This document shows positions 41,043 through 47,932 of a stretch of 50,455 nucleotides of DNA, in pieces. Each line of letters opens with the position of its first letter. Within the stretch, counting starts at the first letter, position 1. The DNA lies in the NCBI GenBank assembly GCA_035353055.1, contig DAOPYW010000007.1, positions 1 through 50,455 on the forward strand, given 5' to 3'. Source of the stretch: JAAYDH01 sp035353055 (GTDB taxonomy: Bacteria > Bacillota_I > Bacilli_A > RFN20 > CAG-826). The notes beneath the pieces are model-generated. The model was not told the origin of the DNA. It did no database searches and saw only the letters and a program-made list of their open reading frames with translations. Position numbers and translations under genes: made by a program.

Positions 41043-41330
41043 ATGAATAAACTTAACAAACGTGACTTAGTTGAAATTGTAGCCGAAAAAGCTCATTTAT
41101 CAAAAAAAGATGCGCAAGCAGCTCTCGATGTTTCCTTCAAGCTTGTTGAAAAAGCCGTTCTTAAAGGTGAAGAGGTCAATATTTCGAATTTTGGTGTCTT
41201 CTCACCAAAAACCCGCAAGAGCAGAGAGGGAACACATCCGAAAAAGCACAATCGCATTTTGATTGAAGAATCTAAAACCGTTGTGTTCAGACCTTCAAAG
41301 AGTTTAAAAGCAAAACTCAATAAAAAGTAA
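41043..41330 (+). CDS. hup: DNA-binding protein HU
   Basis: A 95-residue histone-like protein of the HU/IHF family. It has the N-terminal NKRDLVEIVAEKAHLSKKDA, the VNISNFGVFSPKTRKSREG turn before the DNA-binding arm, and VVFRPSKSLKAKLNKK at the end. In HU the arm usually reads RxGRNPxTG; here it is TRKSREGTHPKKHNRI, a diverged version. I chose the ATG at 41043 because AGAGGAG lies before it; an upstream ATG at 41019 has none. Transcribed as a single gene with its own terminator. Confidence 0.94.
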   Translation: MNKLNKRDLVEIVAEKAHLSKKDAQAALDVSFKLVEKAVLKGEEVNISNFGVFSPKTRKSREGTHPKKHNRILIEESKTVVFRPSKSLKAKLNKK

Positions 41331-41346
41331 CGATTTCAATAAAAAT

Positions 41347-41371
41347 GAGACAACATGTTGTCTCTTTTTTT
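41347..41371 (+). terminator. Terminator of hup
   Basis: A perfect 18-base palindrome (41347-41364) followed by seven T. Confidence 0.9.
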
Positions 41372-41386
41372 ATGCATTCTTATAAT
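41358..41386 (+). promoter_or_regulatory. Promoter of cca, nested in the hup terminator; start codon at predicted +1
   Basis: TTGTCT (41358-41363), 17 bases, TATAAT (41381-41386). The -35 is the 3' arm of the hup terminator. The ATG of the next gene begins 7 bases after the -10, with no room for a ribosome site. Confidence 0.72.
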
Positions 41387-41392
41387 TAATGT

Positions 41393-42082
41393 ATGAATAA
41401 ACAACTCGCATCATTTCAAAGACTCCAAGATTATTTTGCCCACCAGGGTTTCTCGCTTTATCTCGTCGGAGGAACAGTCCGAGATTTTTTGCTCTCCCTT
41501 GAACTTACTGATTTGGATGCGGTGACTAATGCTACCCCCGAGGAAATGAAATCTTTTTTAAGTGTCGATGAAGCTGATTTTACTTACGCGAAATATGGCT
41601 CAATCAAAATAAACTTTGAAGGTTATTTCTTTGATGTCACAACTCTAAGAAAAGAGAAGCGATATCTCGACGCTCGCCACCCGGCAAAAATTACCTTTGT
41701 CAAAAAGTTAAAACAAGATTACGTTCGCCGCGACTTTACAGTTAATGCGATGTATATGGATCATCATTTTCGCGTCATCGATTATGCTCATGGCATTAAG
41801 GATTTAAATAATCGCACGCTTCGGATGGTGGGGAGGCCATCTTCTCGGCTCAAAGAAGATCCGCTCCGCATTCTTAGGGCCCTGAGATTCGCTATCAATT
41901 TTGATCTTGTTATCGAGAAGCACCTCGATCGAGCAATCAGGCGTTATATACCCTTGCTTTCGAAGATAAATCCCGAGAAAATCAAACAAGATTTATTGAA
42001 AATCAATAGTGACAAAATCGAGAAAACACAACAGGTATTTGATGAATATAATATCCATCATTTATTGGATATGATAAAGTAG
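41393..42082 (+). CDS. cca: Short CCA-adding-type tRNA nucleotidyltransferase
   Basis: A 229-residue class II nucleotidyltransferase. The head domain has LVGGTVRDFLL (about 23-33), the metal-binding DLD (about 41-43) in TDLDAVTNATPEE, and VRRDFTVNAM (about 104-113). The neck has HGIKDLNNRTLR and RLKEDPLRILRALRFA (about 144-159), which sets nucleotide choice. It then stops where full-length bacterial enzymes continue for about 150 residues with body and tail domains. dnaD starts 16 bases later, so there is no obvious lost 3' part in the same locus. All tRNA genes in the window already encode CCA, so a repair or tRNA-tailing role is likely. Probably translated from a leaderless mRNA. Confidence 0.87.
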   Translation: MNKQLASFQRLQDYFAHQGFSLYLVGGTVRDFLLSLELTDLDAVTNATPEEMKSFLSVDEADFTYAKYGSIKINFEGYFFDVTTLRKEKRYLDARHPAKITFVKKLKQDYVRRDFTVNAMYMDHHFRVIDYAHGIKDLNNRTLRMVGRPSSRLKEDPLRILRALRFAINFDLVIEKHLDRAIRRYIPLLSKINPEKIKQDLLKINSDKIEKTQQVFDEYNIHHLLDMIK

Positions 42083-42098
42083 ATGGGCAAAGGCAAAT

Positions 42099-42749
42099 AT
42101 GGTTTCTGAGGCAATTGATTTTCGCTTCCTCCTACTGGAGAATTATAAGAATTTGAAAATTAACGAGAAAGAGTTAGTGGCTCTTTTTATGATTGATCAT
42201 TTCATCAGTTTAGGTAATCCATTTGTCACTGCTGATCTGCTTTCTTTAAAGATGTCTCTTGAGGTGAAAGAAATCGATAAGACTCTCGCTTCTTTATTGA
42301 CTAGAGGTTTTATCGAATACATCGCGCAAGGCAAAAAAACGATAACCACTTTGAATCCCTTAAAGGCAAAACTATATCGAGAATTTCAATTATCTTTGAG
42401 CAAAGAAGAGCAGACAAAAGCTTCCAAAGAAGTGGAGACCGAACTCAATAACATCTTTGGAGAATTCAGCAAGCTATTAGGTCGCTCCCTCGCGCCGGTC
42501 GAAATATCAAAGATTCGCGAATGGGTATCCTATGGCTACTCGGATGAACTCATTATCAACGCCTTAAAAGAAGCGCTGAGCAAAGGTAAAAAATCACTTC
42601 GCTCCGTGGATAAAATACTCCTCATCTGGTCTTCAAGAGATGATCGCGAAAACGAAGGCGTCTCGCTTAAAACTGAAGAGTGGAATAAGAATCTCGAGGA
42701 AACAATTCGCATCGCCAAGACTCCCTGGATAGATAAAAAAGATGACTAA
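42099..42749 (+). CDS. dnaD: Primosomal protein DnaD
   Basis: A 216-residue replication-initiation protein. Residues about 1-100 form the winged-helix N-terminal domain; residues about 115-185 are the DnaD/DnaB2 domain, with FGRSLAPVEISKIREWVSYG-type sequence (here beginning LGRSLAPVE near 128) and the YGYSDELIINALKEAL signature of the YxxxIxxxW class. It acts with DnaB and DnaI to load the replicative helicase. It sits just before nth, as in Bacillus (8-base overlap). The ribosome site is weak. Confidence 0.9.
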   Translation: MVSEAIDFRFLLLENYKNLKINEKELVALFMIDHFISLGNPFVTADLLSLKMSLEVKEIDKTLASLLTRGFIEYIAQGKKTITTLNPLKAKLYREFQLSLSKEEQTKASKEVETELNNIFGEFSKLLGRSLAPVEISKIREWVSYGYSDELIINALKEALSKGKKSLRSVDKILLIWSSRDDRENEGVSLKTEEWNKNLEETIRIAKTPWIDKKDD

Positions 42750-43365
42750 ACAAAACGTTCAATTACTAGAGGACTATCTCGATAGTCTTTTTCCTAATGC
42801 CAGTTGCGAGCTGATGCATGATAAAGATTATGAATTTGTCATCGAAGTGATGCTCACCGCTCAATCTACCGACGTCTCAGTCAATCTCGTTTCCGCTAAA
42901 TTATTTAAAAAATACCCAACCTTAATCTCGTTAGCTAACGCTGATTTACCAGAGATCGAAAAAATACTCCACCCTCTCGGATTATCTAATCACAAAGCCA
43001 AGAATGTTGTGGGAATCGCTCGCGAATTATTCGAGCAATTTGACGGAATCATTCCTTCTGATAAAGACCTGCTGCAGAAGCTGCCAGGAGTGGGAAACAA
43101 AACTGCGGGAGTAATTAGAGCGGAAGTCTTTCGCATTCCCGATCTTCCCGTCGACACCCACATCTTGCGAGTATGCCGCCGCTTAGGGATTTCGAAAGCC
43201 AAAGACAATCCCTTGCAGGTTGAAAACAAACTCAAAAAGATAATCGATGAAGCTCGTTGGATCAAAACTCATCATCAACTAGTTCATTTTGGCCGCTATT
43301 TTTGCACTGCGAGAAAGCCGAATTGCGACACATGCAAACTAAATGGTTTCTGTAGAAAAAAATAG
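42742..43365 (+). CDS. nth: Endonuclease III
   Basis: A 207-residue DNA glycosylase/AP lyase for oxidised pyrimidines. The helix-hairpin-helix LPGVGNKTAGVI (about 113-124) carries the catalytic Lys, and VDTHILRVCRRLG (about 137-149) the catalytic Asp. The 4Fe-4S cluster cysteines are complete (C-x6-C-x2-C-x5-C near the end). Follows dnaD with overlap and is convergent with recU, only 9 bases apart. Confidence 0.97.
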   Translation: MTKQNVQLLEDYLDSLFPNASCELMHDKDYEFVIEVMLTAQSTDVSVNLVSAKLFKKYPTLISLANADLPEIEKILHPLGLSNHKAKNVVGIARELFEQFDGIIPSDKDLLQKLPGVGNKTAGVIRAEVFRIPDLPVDTHILRVCRRLGISKAKDNPLQVENKLKKIIDEARWIKTHHQLVHFGRYFCTARKPNCDTCKLNGFCRKK

Positions 43366-43380
43366 TCTTTTAGACTATTT
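43360..43380. terminator. Shared hairpin over the nth and recU stop codons
   Basis: A 9-bp perfect stem (43360-43368 with 43372-43380) and 3-base loop, with A-rich sequence on one side and T-rich on the other. Each arm contains one of the two convergent stop codons. Confidence 0.75.
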
Positions 43381-43968
43381 ATTGAAGTATAAATTATCGA
43401 GAGCAGGCAGGTAATCCAAGCGAGGATTATAGCCTCTTTTTATTAGGACACCTTTTTCACATACAGTAGCGAAAGGAATCGATTTTCTCTCCCCGTGCTC
43501 ATAGCAATCAATCACATAAGAAGCATCGAGCAAATACACCTGATCATGATAGGCAAACTCGATGATAAAAAAGGCAATGCCACCAAAATTAAGGACATTC
43601 TTGAGATGTTCAATTTGATGCAAAGAGACATTAGATAGTGGAAAGCAGCTTCGATTTTTGGTGCTCTTGGCCTCAAAATCAATATATCTTCCCTTGTAGA
43701 CACCGTTATAATCGGTCGTCGATTGTTTCTGGAAAAAGGCATCGATGATTTTAGCGCCTTTAGAATAATCAACCTTAACCACTCTAATTGGGGTTGGCCT
43801 TTTAGTAATCAACAGGATTCCACTAGTGAGATAATGGTCATTGGATAGGTTAATATCTTCCTCTAGGCTCATACCGCGATTAGCCGAGGAAAAAGAAATG
43901 TCTTCTTTGCTTTTCTTCTTTGCTTTAGCTATCGGGTGATATTGCTCACCATTGGGATATTTAATCAT
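43375..43968 (-). CDS. recU: Holliday junction resolvase RecU
   Basis: A 197-residue nuclease of the RecU family. It shows the N-terminal NRGMSLEEDINLSNDHYL (about 31-48), then KRPTPIRVVKVDYSK (about 56-70), the catalytic region STTDYNGVYKGRYIDFEAKST (Asp and Glu-x-Lys, about 83-103), and FPLSNVSLHQIEHL. RecU resolves recombination and repair junctions. In Bacillus it is paired with ponA, which is absent here. The ATG at 43968 shares a base with the stop codon of the upstream exonuclease gene; a GTG directly before it is the alternative. Confidence 0.94.
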   Translation of the reverse strand: MIKYPNGEQYHPIAKAKKKSKEDISFSSANRGMSLEEDINLSNDHYLTSGILLITKRPTPIRVVKVDYSKGAKIIDAFFQKQSTTDYNGVYKGRYIDFEAKSTKNRSCFPLSNVSLHQIEHLKNVLNFGGIAFFIIEFAYHDQVYLLDASYVIDCYEHGERKSIPFATVCEKGVLIKRGYNPRLDYLPALDNLYFNK

Positions 43969-44714
43969 CACGCTAAATATTTCCTGATTTCTTCTTCGTA
44001 TGATTCAGGAGTAATAGTGGCTCCTTGGCTTAGTTGTTTTAACATTTCATTCACTGGTTCTGGCAGGTGTCCATATAGGGGAAGGGCTTTTTTGTAATAT
44101 TCAACCACGAGAGGAATATTTTTCACAAATGCGTCATATAAATTGGCGAGATTGACAGCATCGACGGCAGGATCGTGCGATTCTCCAGCTAGTTCGATAT
44201 TGAAGGTTTCGCAGCAATGGACGAGGCTGAAGGGATTGCCGTTATCATCCCGTAAAAATTCATTAATGAAAGCCGCATAATCGATGTAATTCTTTTGAAT
44301 TTGACTGCAAATTTCCTTGGGATAATCCATATTGTGAGCTATTGATTGGCCCAGGATTCTCATGTCATGATTACCAAAGGTAATAAAAGAGCTCTTTTTA
44401 AAAGATAACCCGACATATTTTTTTAATTCTTCCATCGCCTGAGCAAAAGAGATGCCTTTTTGCTGCAATAAATCATCAGTAATGCTCGTCAATTCTGTGA
44501 CATACTTGCCGATTTTGTTTTTGGCTTTGACATAGATCTTGAATGGCTTCTTGCGATTTTTGATGTATCCCTTTTTGTCGAGGGTGACAGCAACTGCCCC
44601 AATCGCGATCATCTCGTGGCTGTATTGAGTGCCTTCAAAATCTAAAAAGACTATTTTTTTGTGGTGTTTTAGCAATTTTTCTAATTTTTTCATTGGAATT
44701 GTTGATTTTTTCAT
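43968..44714 (-). CDS. DEDD-family 3'-5' exonuclease
   Basis: A DnaQ-like exonuclease of about 248 residues. The first metal-binding motif is VFLDFEGTQ, with Asp and Glu about 25 residues in; the second is FGNHDMRIL; the third is ESHDPAVDAVNLANLYDAF, with the His and Asp of the DEDDh type. It resembles KapD/ERI-type exonucleases more than polymerase proofreading subunits. Substrate (RNA or DNA) is unknown. The start is uncertain: ATG 44714 is taken, but GTG 44723 and ATG 44693 are also possible, and none has a strong ribosome site. It is coupled to recU, which suggests a nucleic-acid repair or processing role. Confidence 0.83.
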   Translation of the reverse strand: MKKSTIPMKKLEKLLKHHKKIVFLDFEGTQYSHEMIAIGAVAVTLDKKGYIKNRKKPFKIYVKAKNKIGKYVTELTSITDDLLQQKGISFAQAMEELKKYVGLSFKKSSFITFGNHDMRILGQSIAHNMDYPKEICSQIQKNYIDYAAFINEFLRDDNGNPFSLVHCCETFNIELAGESHDPAVDAVNLANLYDAFVKNIPLVVEYYKKALPLYGHLPEPVNEMLKQLSQGATITPESYEEEIRKYLA

Positions 44715-44729
44715 GGATTTCACATATGC

Positions 44730-44750
44730 TCTTTTTTCAATGAAAAAAGA
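44730..44750. repeat. Perfect inverted repeat between divergent exonuclease and gpsB-like genes
   Basis: TCTTTTTTCA (44730-44739) and TGAAAAAAGA (44741-44750) with a one-base centre. It lies in the 80-base region between divergent genes, next to a two-way TATAAT/ATTATA element at about 44774-44782, so a shared operator is possible. Confidence 0.55.
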
Positions 44751-44796
44751 TTGAAATACACTCTAATCTACTATATTATAATGAAGAGGTTTATTA

Positions 44797-45162
44797 ATGG
44801 CAATTAAACTTACTCTTTGTTCAAAAGAAATTCTCGATACTGTTTTCACAGGCGCCGTCCACGGATACAATTCCCTAGAGGTCGACTCCTTTCTCGACAG
44901 CGTTATCCGAGACTATCAAATCATCGAATCTAATTACTTGGTTTCGCAAAAAGACATTGAATCTTTGCAGAACAAGATTAGCGATCTCGAAGAAAAGAAT
45001 AAAAACTTAGAGATCGAGAACAAGAGATACCAAGCTCGATTCGATGGCATCAAGAATAATGATAAGAGCGTATCTGCCGACAATATCAACCTCGTCAAAA
45101 GGATTAGCGCCTTGGAAAAATATCTATGGAAGCAAGGCTTCAATCCAAATAATATCAAATAA
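44797..45162 (+). CDS. gpsB: GpsB/DivIVA-like cell division protein
   Basis: A 121-residue protein with the DivIVA-domain N-terminus: KEILDTVFTGAVHGYNSLEVDSFLDSVIRDY (residues 10-40) contains the family pattern F...GY...EVDxFLD. A coiled coil follows (about 45-85), then a C-terminal helix. GpsB couples cell-wall synthesis enzymes to division in Bacillus; the gene order recU-gpsB-rnpB is the same. The GpsB partner PBP1 (ponA) is missing from its usual place near recU. GAGG precedes the ATG. Confidence 0.87.
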   Translation: MAIKLTLCSKEILDTVFTGAVHGYNSLEVDSFLDSVIRDYQIIESNYLVSQKDIESLQNKISDLEEKNKNLEIENKRYQARFDGIKNNDKSVSADNINLVKRISALEKYLWKQGFNPNNIK

Positions 45163-45498
45163 ATTTCGATCCGGATAATTGCTGACTTCGGTTAGAGGAA
45201 AGTCCATGCTCGCACAGGCTGTGATGCCTGTACTGATTGCGCTAGCGGAAAAGATAACGCTAGGTACGCAGGAGTGCGTAACGGCGGTGAATCACCTAAG
45301 GGAAACTATGGTGTGAAACCTGAAAGTGCCACAGTGACGTAGCTTATGGGAAACCATAAGGTGGAACGCGGTAAACCCCACAAGCGAGAAACCCAAATTT
45401 GGTAGGGGACGCAAGAGATGATAAACGAATTGTCTCGGGCAAGCGAAAGCTTAGATAAATAATTATCCTAGACAAAACATGGCTTACAGGATCGAATA
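45163..45498 (+). ncRNA. rnpB: RNase P RNA, Bacillus (B) type
   Basis: The catalytic RNA of RNase P, about 336 bases. The terminal P1 stem is TTCGATCC (45165-45172) with GGATCGAA (45489-45496). The conserved GAGGAAAGTCCATGCTCGC follows near 45196, the middle core ends near GAAACCC, and the 3' conserved region reads GACAAAACATGGCTTAC. It begins directly at the gpsB stop codon, and pgsA starts 18 bases after its end, so it may be processed from a longer transcript. No separate promoter was identified in the gpsB tail. Confidence 0.96.
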
Positions 45499-45516
45499 CT
45501 CACTTAAGGAGAATCA

Positions 45517-46155
45517 ATGAATCTTCCAACTAAAATCACCATTTCAAGAATAGCTGTTATTTTTATGATGATTGTTGGCATGTTCGTGATGTCTCTTTTT
45601 TCTTTTGAGACCCCAAAATTAGGGAATACAGACATCAATTTAGTCTTCTTAATTCTCTGCGCCTTGTTTTTGCTAGCTAGCTTTACCGATTTTCTCGATG
45701 GCTACCTGGCGAGAAAAAATCAGCAGGTGACTGATCTAGGAAAGTTTTTAGATCCTGTCGCCGATAAACTATTGATCAATTCGATGGTGATTTTCTTAAT
45801 TGCCCCTTCTTTATTCGCTCCTTACGCTCAGGAACAAGTCATCTCTTTTAACATTTGGTGCGCTATTTTGTTAATTGCTCGCGACATCGTCGTGGATGCG
45901 CTCCGCTTTATCGCCGCCCAAAAGAAAGTGGTTATCGCTGCCAATATTTTTGGAAAAGCCAAGACCGTTTTGCAAATGGTGGCGGTCACGTTTGTCTTAT
46001 TAAATGGCTTCCCTTTCAATTACCTTGATTCATCCTGGCCAGTTGGTTTGCATATCACTGATTTCTTAGTGTACATTGCTACCTTCGTATCGCTCCTATC
46101 CGGCGTCATATATGTCGTTCAGAATCGCGGCGTGTTCAAGGAGAGCAAAAAATGA
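45517..46155 (+). CDS. pgsA: CDP-diacylglycerol-glycerol-3-phosphate 3-phosphatidyltransferase
   Basis: A 212-residue membrane enzyme that makes phosphatidylglycerol phosphate. The CDP-alcohol phosphotransferase motif is complete: DFLDGYLARKNQQVTDLG then KFLDPVADKL (about 68-97), giving D-x2-D-G-x2-A-R-x8-G-x3-D-x3-D. About five hydrophobic segments. AAGGAG precedes the ATG. It ends in TGA overlapping the next start by four bases (ATGA), direct evidence that UGA is a stop here. Opens the pgsA-cinA-recA-rny-ymdB row known from Bacillus. Confidence 0.96.
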   Translation: MNLPTKITISRIAVIFMMIVGMFVMSLFSFETPKLGNTDINLVFLILCALFLLASFTDFLDGYLARKNQQVTDLGKFLDPVADKLLINSMVIFLIAPSLFAPYAQEQVISFNIWCAILLIARDIVVDALRFIAAQKKVVIAANIFGKAKTVLQMVAVTFVLLNGFPFNYLDSSWPVGLHITDFLVYIATFVSLLSGVIYVVQNRGVFKESKK

Positions 46156-46625
46156 TGACACCCAAAGAGATCTCGCAACTTTTCACCGAAAAAGGTCGCA
46201 CTCTTGGATGCGCTGAATCTTTTACTGGGGGCTTGTTTGCCCAACAAATCACTTCAATACCGGGTGCCAGCCACTTTTTCAAAGGTGGGCTGATCACATA
46301 TTCAACCGAAGAAAAAGCACGCATTTTAGGAATCAGTTACGACTTAATTGATTCGCATGGTGTCGTCTCCCAAGAAATCGCCCAGGAAATGGCCAGCCAC
46401 GCTCGCCAACTCCTCAACGTTGATTACTGTGTCTCTTTTACTGGCAATGCTGGCCCGACAGCCATGGATAATAAGCCAGTCGGAGAAGTATATATCGCGG
46501 TGGCCTGCTACGACTTAGTCGTGGTCACCAAGCACAATCTCGCGGGATCGCGTAGCGAAATACAAAATCAAGCCGTCGATATTGCTTGCCAATTGCTCTA
46601 TGAGCTCTTGCAGCAAAAAAATTAA
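46152..46625 (+). CDS. pncC: CinA C-terminal domain protein, PncC-type nicotinamide-nucleotide amidase
   Basis: A 157-residue protein matching only the CinA C-terminal domain. It has LGCAESFTGGLFAQQI (about 18-33) with the reactive Ser, GGLITYSTEEKARIL (about 45-59), GVVSQEIAQEMA and CVSFTGNAGPTA. Such single-domain proteins deamidate nicotinamide mononucleotide to recycle pyridine nucleotides. The N-terminal MoaB-like domain of full CinA, present in Bacillus at this place, is missing. Coupled to pgsA and 48 bases before recA. Confidence 0.93.
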   Translation: MMTPKEISQLFTEKGRTLGCAESFTGGLFAQQITSIPGASHFFKGGLITYSTEEKARILGISYDLIDSHGVVSQEIAQEMASHARQLLNVDYCVSFTGNAGPTAMDNKPVGEVYIAVACYDLVVVTKHNLAGSRSEIQNQAVDIACQLLYELLQQKN

Positions 46626-46673
46626 TTTTCCAAAAAATCAAACCATAAAGGATTTATATAAGTGAGGTACATT

Positions 46674-47690
46674 ATGGCAAAAATTGAAAAGAATGAAGCC
46701 GCCGAAATCAATCTTGATGAGACATTAAAACAGATTCAAAAAATATTTGGCAAGGGAGCCGTCATGAAGCTAGGAGAAAGACAAGCTGTCGATATCGATG
46801 TCATTCCCAGCGGTTCTTTATTCCTCGATAACGCCCTCGGAGTGGGAGGATATCCCAAAGGAAGAATCATCGAGATTTACGGCCCTGAATCCAGCGGCAA
46901 GACTACATTAGCTCTACACGCGATTGCGGAATGCCAAAAGCAAGGCGGAAGAGCGGCTTTCGTCGATGCCGAGCATTCCATTGATCCTATCTATGCTAAG
47001 AATTTAGGCGTTAACATCGATGAATTAATACTCTCTCAACCTGATAGTGGTGAACAAGGTCTAGAAATCGTGGAGATGCTCGCCAATTCTGGCGCTATTA
47101 ACTTAATCGTGGTGGACTCCGTCGCCGCTCTTGTCCCACAAGCCGAACTCGATGGCGAGATGAGCGACAATTCTGTCGGTCTTCAAGCGCGATTGATGAG
47201 CAAAGCGATGCGCAAACTAGCTGGCATTTTAAACAAGAAAGAATGCGCGGTAATCTTCATCAACCAACTCCGCGAAAAAGTCGGAGTGATGTATGGAAAC
47301 CCAGAAACCACTTCTGGTGGTAGAGCCCTTAAATTCTATGCCTCAATTCGATTAGACATCCGCCGAAACGAAGCTCTAAAATCCGGAAGCGATATCTATG
47401 GCAACTCGGTTCGCGTAAAAGTTGTGAAAAACAAAGTATCTCCGCCTTTCAAACAAGCCATAATCGATATTATTTACGGCCAGGGAATTTCCAAAGAAGG
47501 AGAGCTCCTCGACCTAGGAGTTGAATCAGGAGCGATCAAAAAGAGCGGCTCTTGGTTTGAATATAAAGGCAATAAAATTGCCCAGGGTCGCGATGCTGCT
47601 AAAGAATATCTAAAAGCCAATCCGGATGTAACTGAAGAATTGACAAAATTAGTGAAGTCTTCTCTTCCAAAAGCTCAGTCTGAAGAATAG
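46674..47690 (+). CDS. recA: Recombinase RecA
   Basis: A 338-residue recombinase. It shows GKGAVMKLGE near 24, Walker A GPESSGKTT (about 63-71), Walker B LIVVDSVAAL (about 137-146) and the L1/L2 DNA-binding loops with GNPETTSGGRALKFYAS (about 207-223). I chose the ATG at 46674, where GAGG is close before it; a GTG four codons upstream is less likely. No Gram-positive SOS box (CGAAC-N4-GTTCG type) is seen in the short gap upstream. A terminator follows at once. Confidence 0.98.
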   Translation: MAKIEKNEAAEINLDETLKQIQKIFGKGAVMKLGERQAVDIDVIPSGSLFLDNALGVGGYPKGRIIEIYGPESSGKTTLALHAIAECQKQGGRAAFVDAEHSIDPIYAKNLGVNIDELILSQPDSGEQGLEIVEMLANSGAINLIVVDSVAALVPQAELDGEMSDNSVGLQARLMSKAMRKLAGILNKKECAVIFINQLREKVGVMYGNPETTSGGRALKFYASIRLDIRRNEALKSGSDIYGNSVRVKVVKNKVSPPFKQAIIDIIYGQGISKEGELLDLGVESGAIKKSGSWFEYKGNKIAQGRDAAKEYLKANPDVTEELTKLVKSSLPKAQSEE

Positions 47691-47715
47691 CCAATCTCGC
47701 ATTGGCTTTTTCTTT
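47689..47715 (+). terminator. Terminator of recA
   Basis: A 7-bp perfect stem (47689-47695 with 47701-47707) starting in the recA stop codon, a 5-base loop and T-rich tail. Confidence 0.88.
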
Positions 47716-47751
47716 GCAAATTTTCTTAAAGACATTTTTGCCATTAACAAT

Positions 47752-47757
47752 TATAAT
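47752..47757 (+). promoter_or_regulatory. Putative -10 element before the rny leader
   Basis: TATAAT (47752-47757). The -35 at 17 bases is only AAGACA, so the promoter is incomplete. The predicted start near 47764 coincides with the first base of the first leader hairpin. Confidence 0.5.
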
Positions 47758-47763
47758 TGTAGC

Positions 47764-47900
47764 GTACCTTCGAAAGGTACTTACCTATATATATTCTCAT
47801 CTGAGAACCTATTTACCAGGCATCGCCTGTTATGTATATATTAAAAATCTCTATTAGATAATAGGGGTATTTTAGGTAAATATAGTTATTTATAACTATT
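47764..47900 (+). ncRNA. Structured AU-rich leader or small RNA before rny
   Basis: Densely paired segment of unknown family. Hairpin 1 pairs 47764-47770 with 47774-47780. An outer stem TTACCT/AGGTAA (47781-47786 with 47874-47879) encloses a second stem (47787-47793 with 47835-47841). That stem holds two hairpins (47794-47798 with 47803-47807, and 47817-47821 with 47825-47829). A further hairpin lies at about 47849-47867 and one at 47882-47899. No match to a riboswitch class I know. The rny ribosome site (AAAGGA) lies downstream, outside the fold. Confidence 0.5.
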
Positions 47901-47932
47901 TAGTCTTTATGACACAATGAAAGGACCATATA

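Noticed and set aside
45517..46155. Mycoplasma-type genetic code (UGA as Trp)
   Set aside because: pgsA and other genes end at UGA with correctly spaced downstream starts, and Trp codons in conserved proteins are UGG.
46626..46673. LexA (SOS) box in front of recA
   Set aside because: No CGAAC-N4-GTTCG-type palindrome in the interval.
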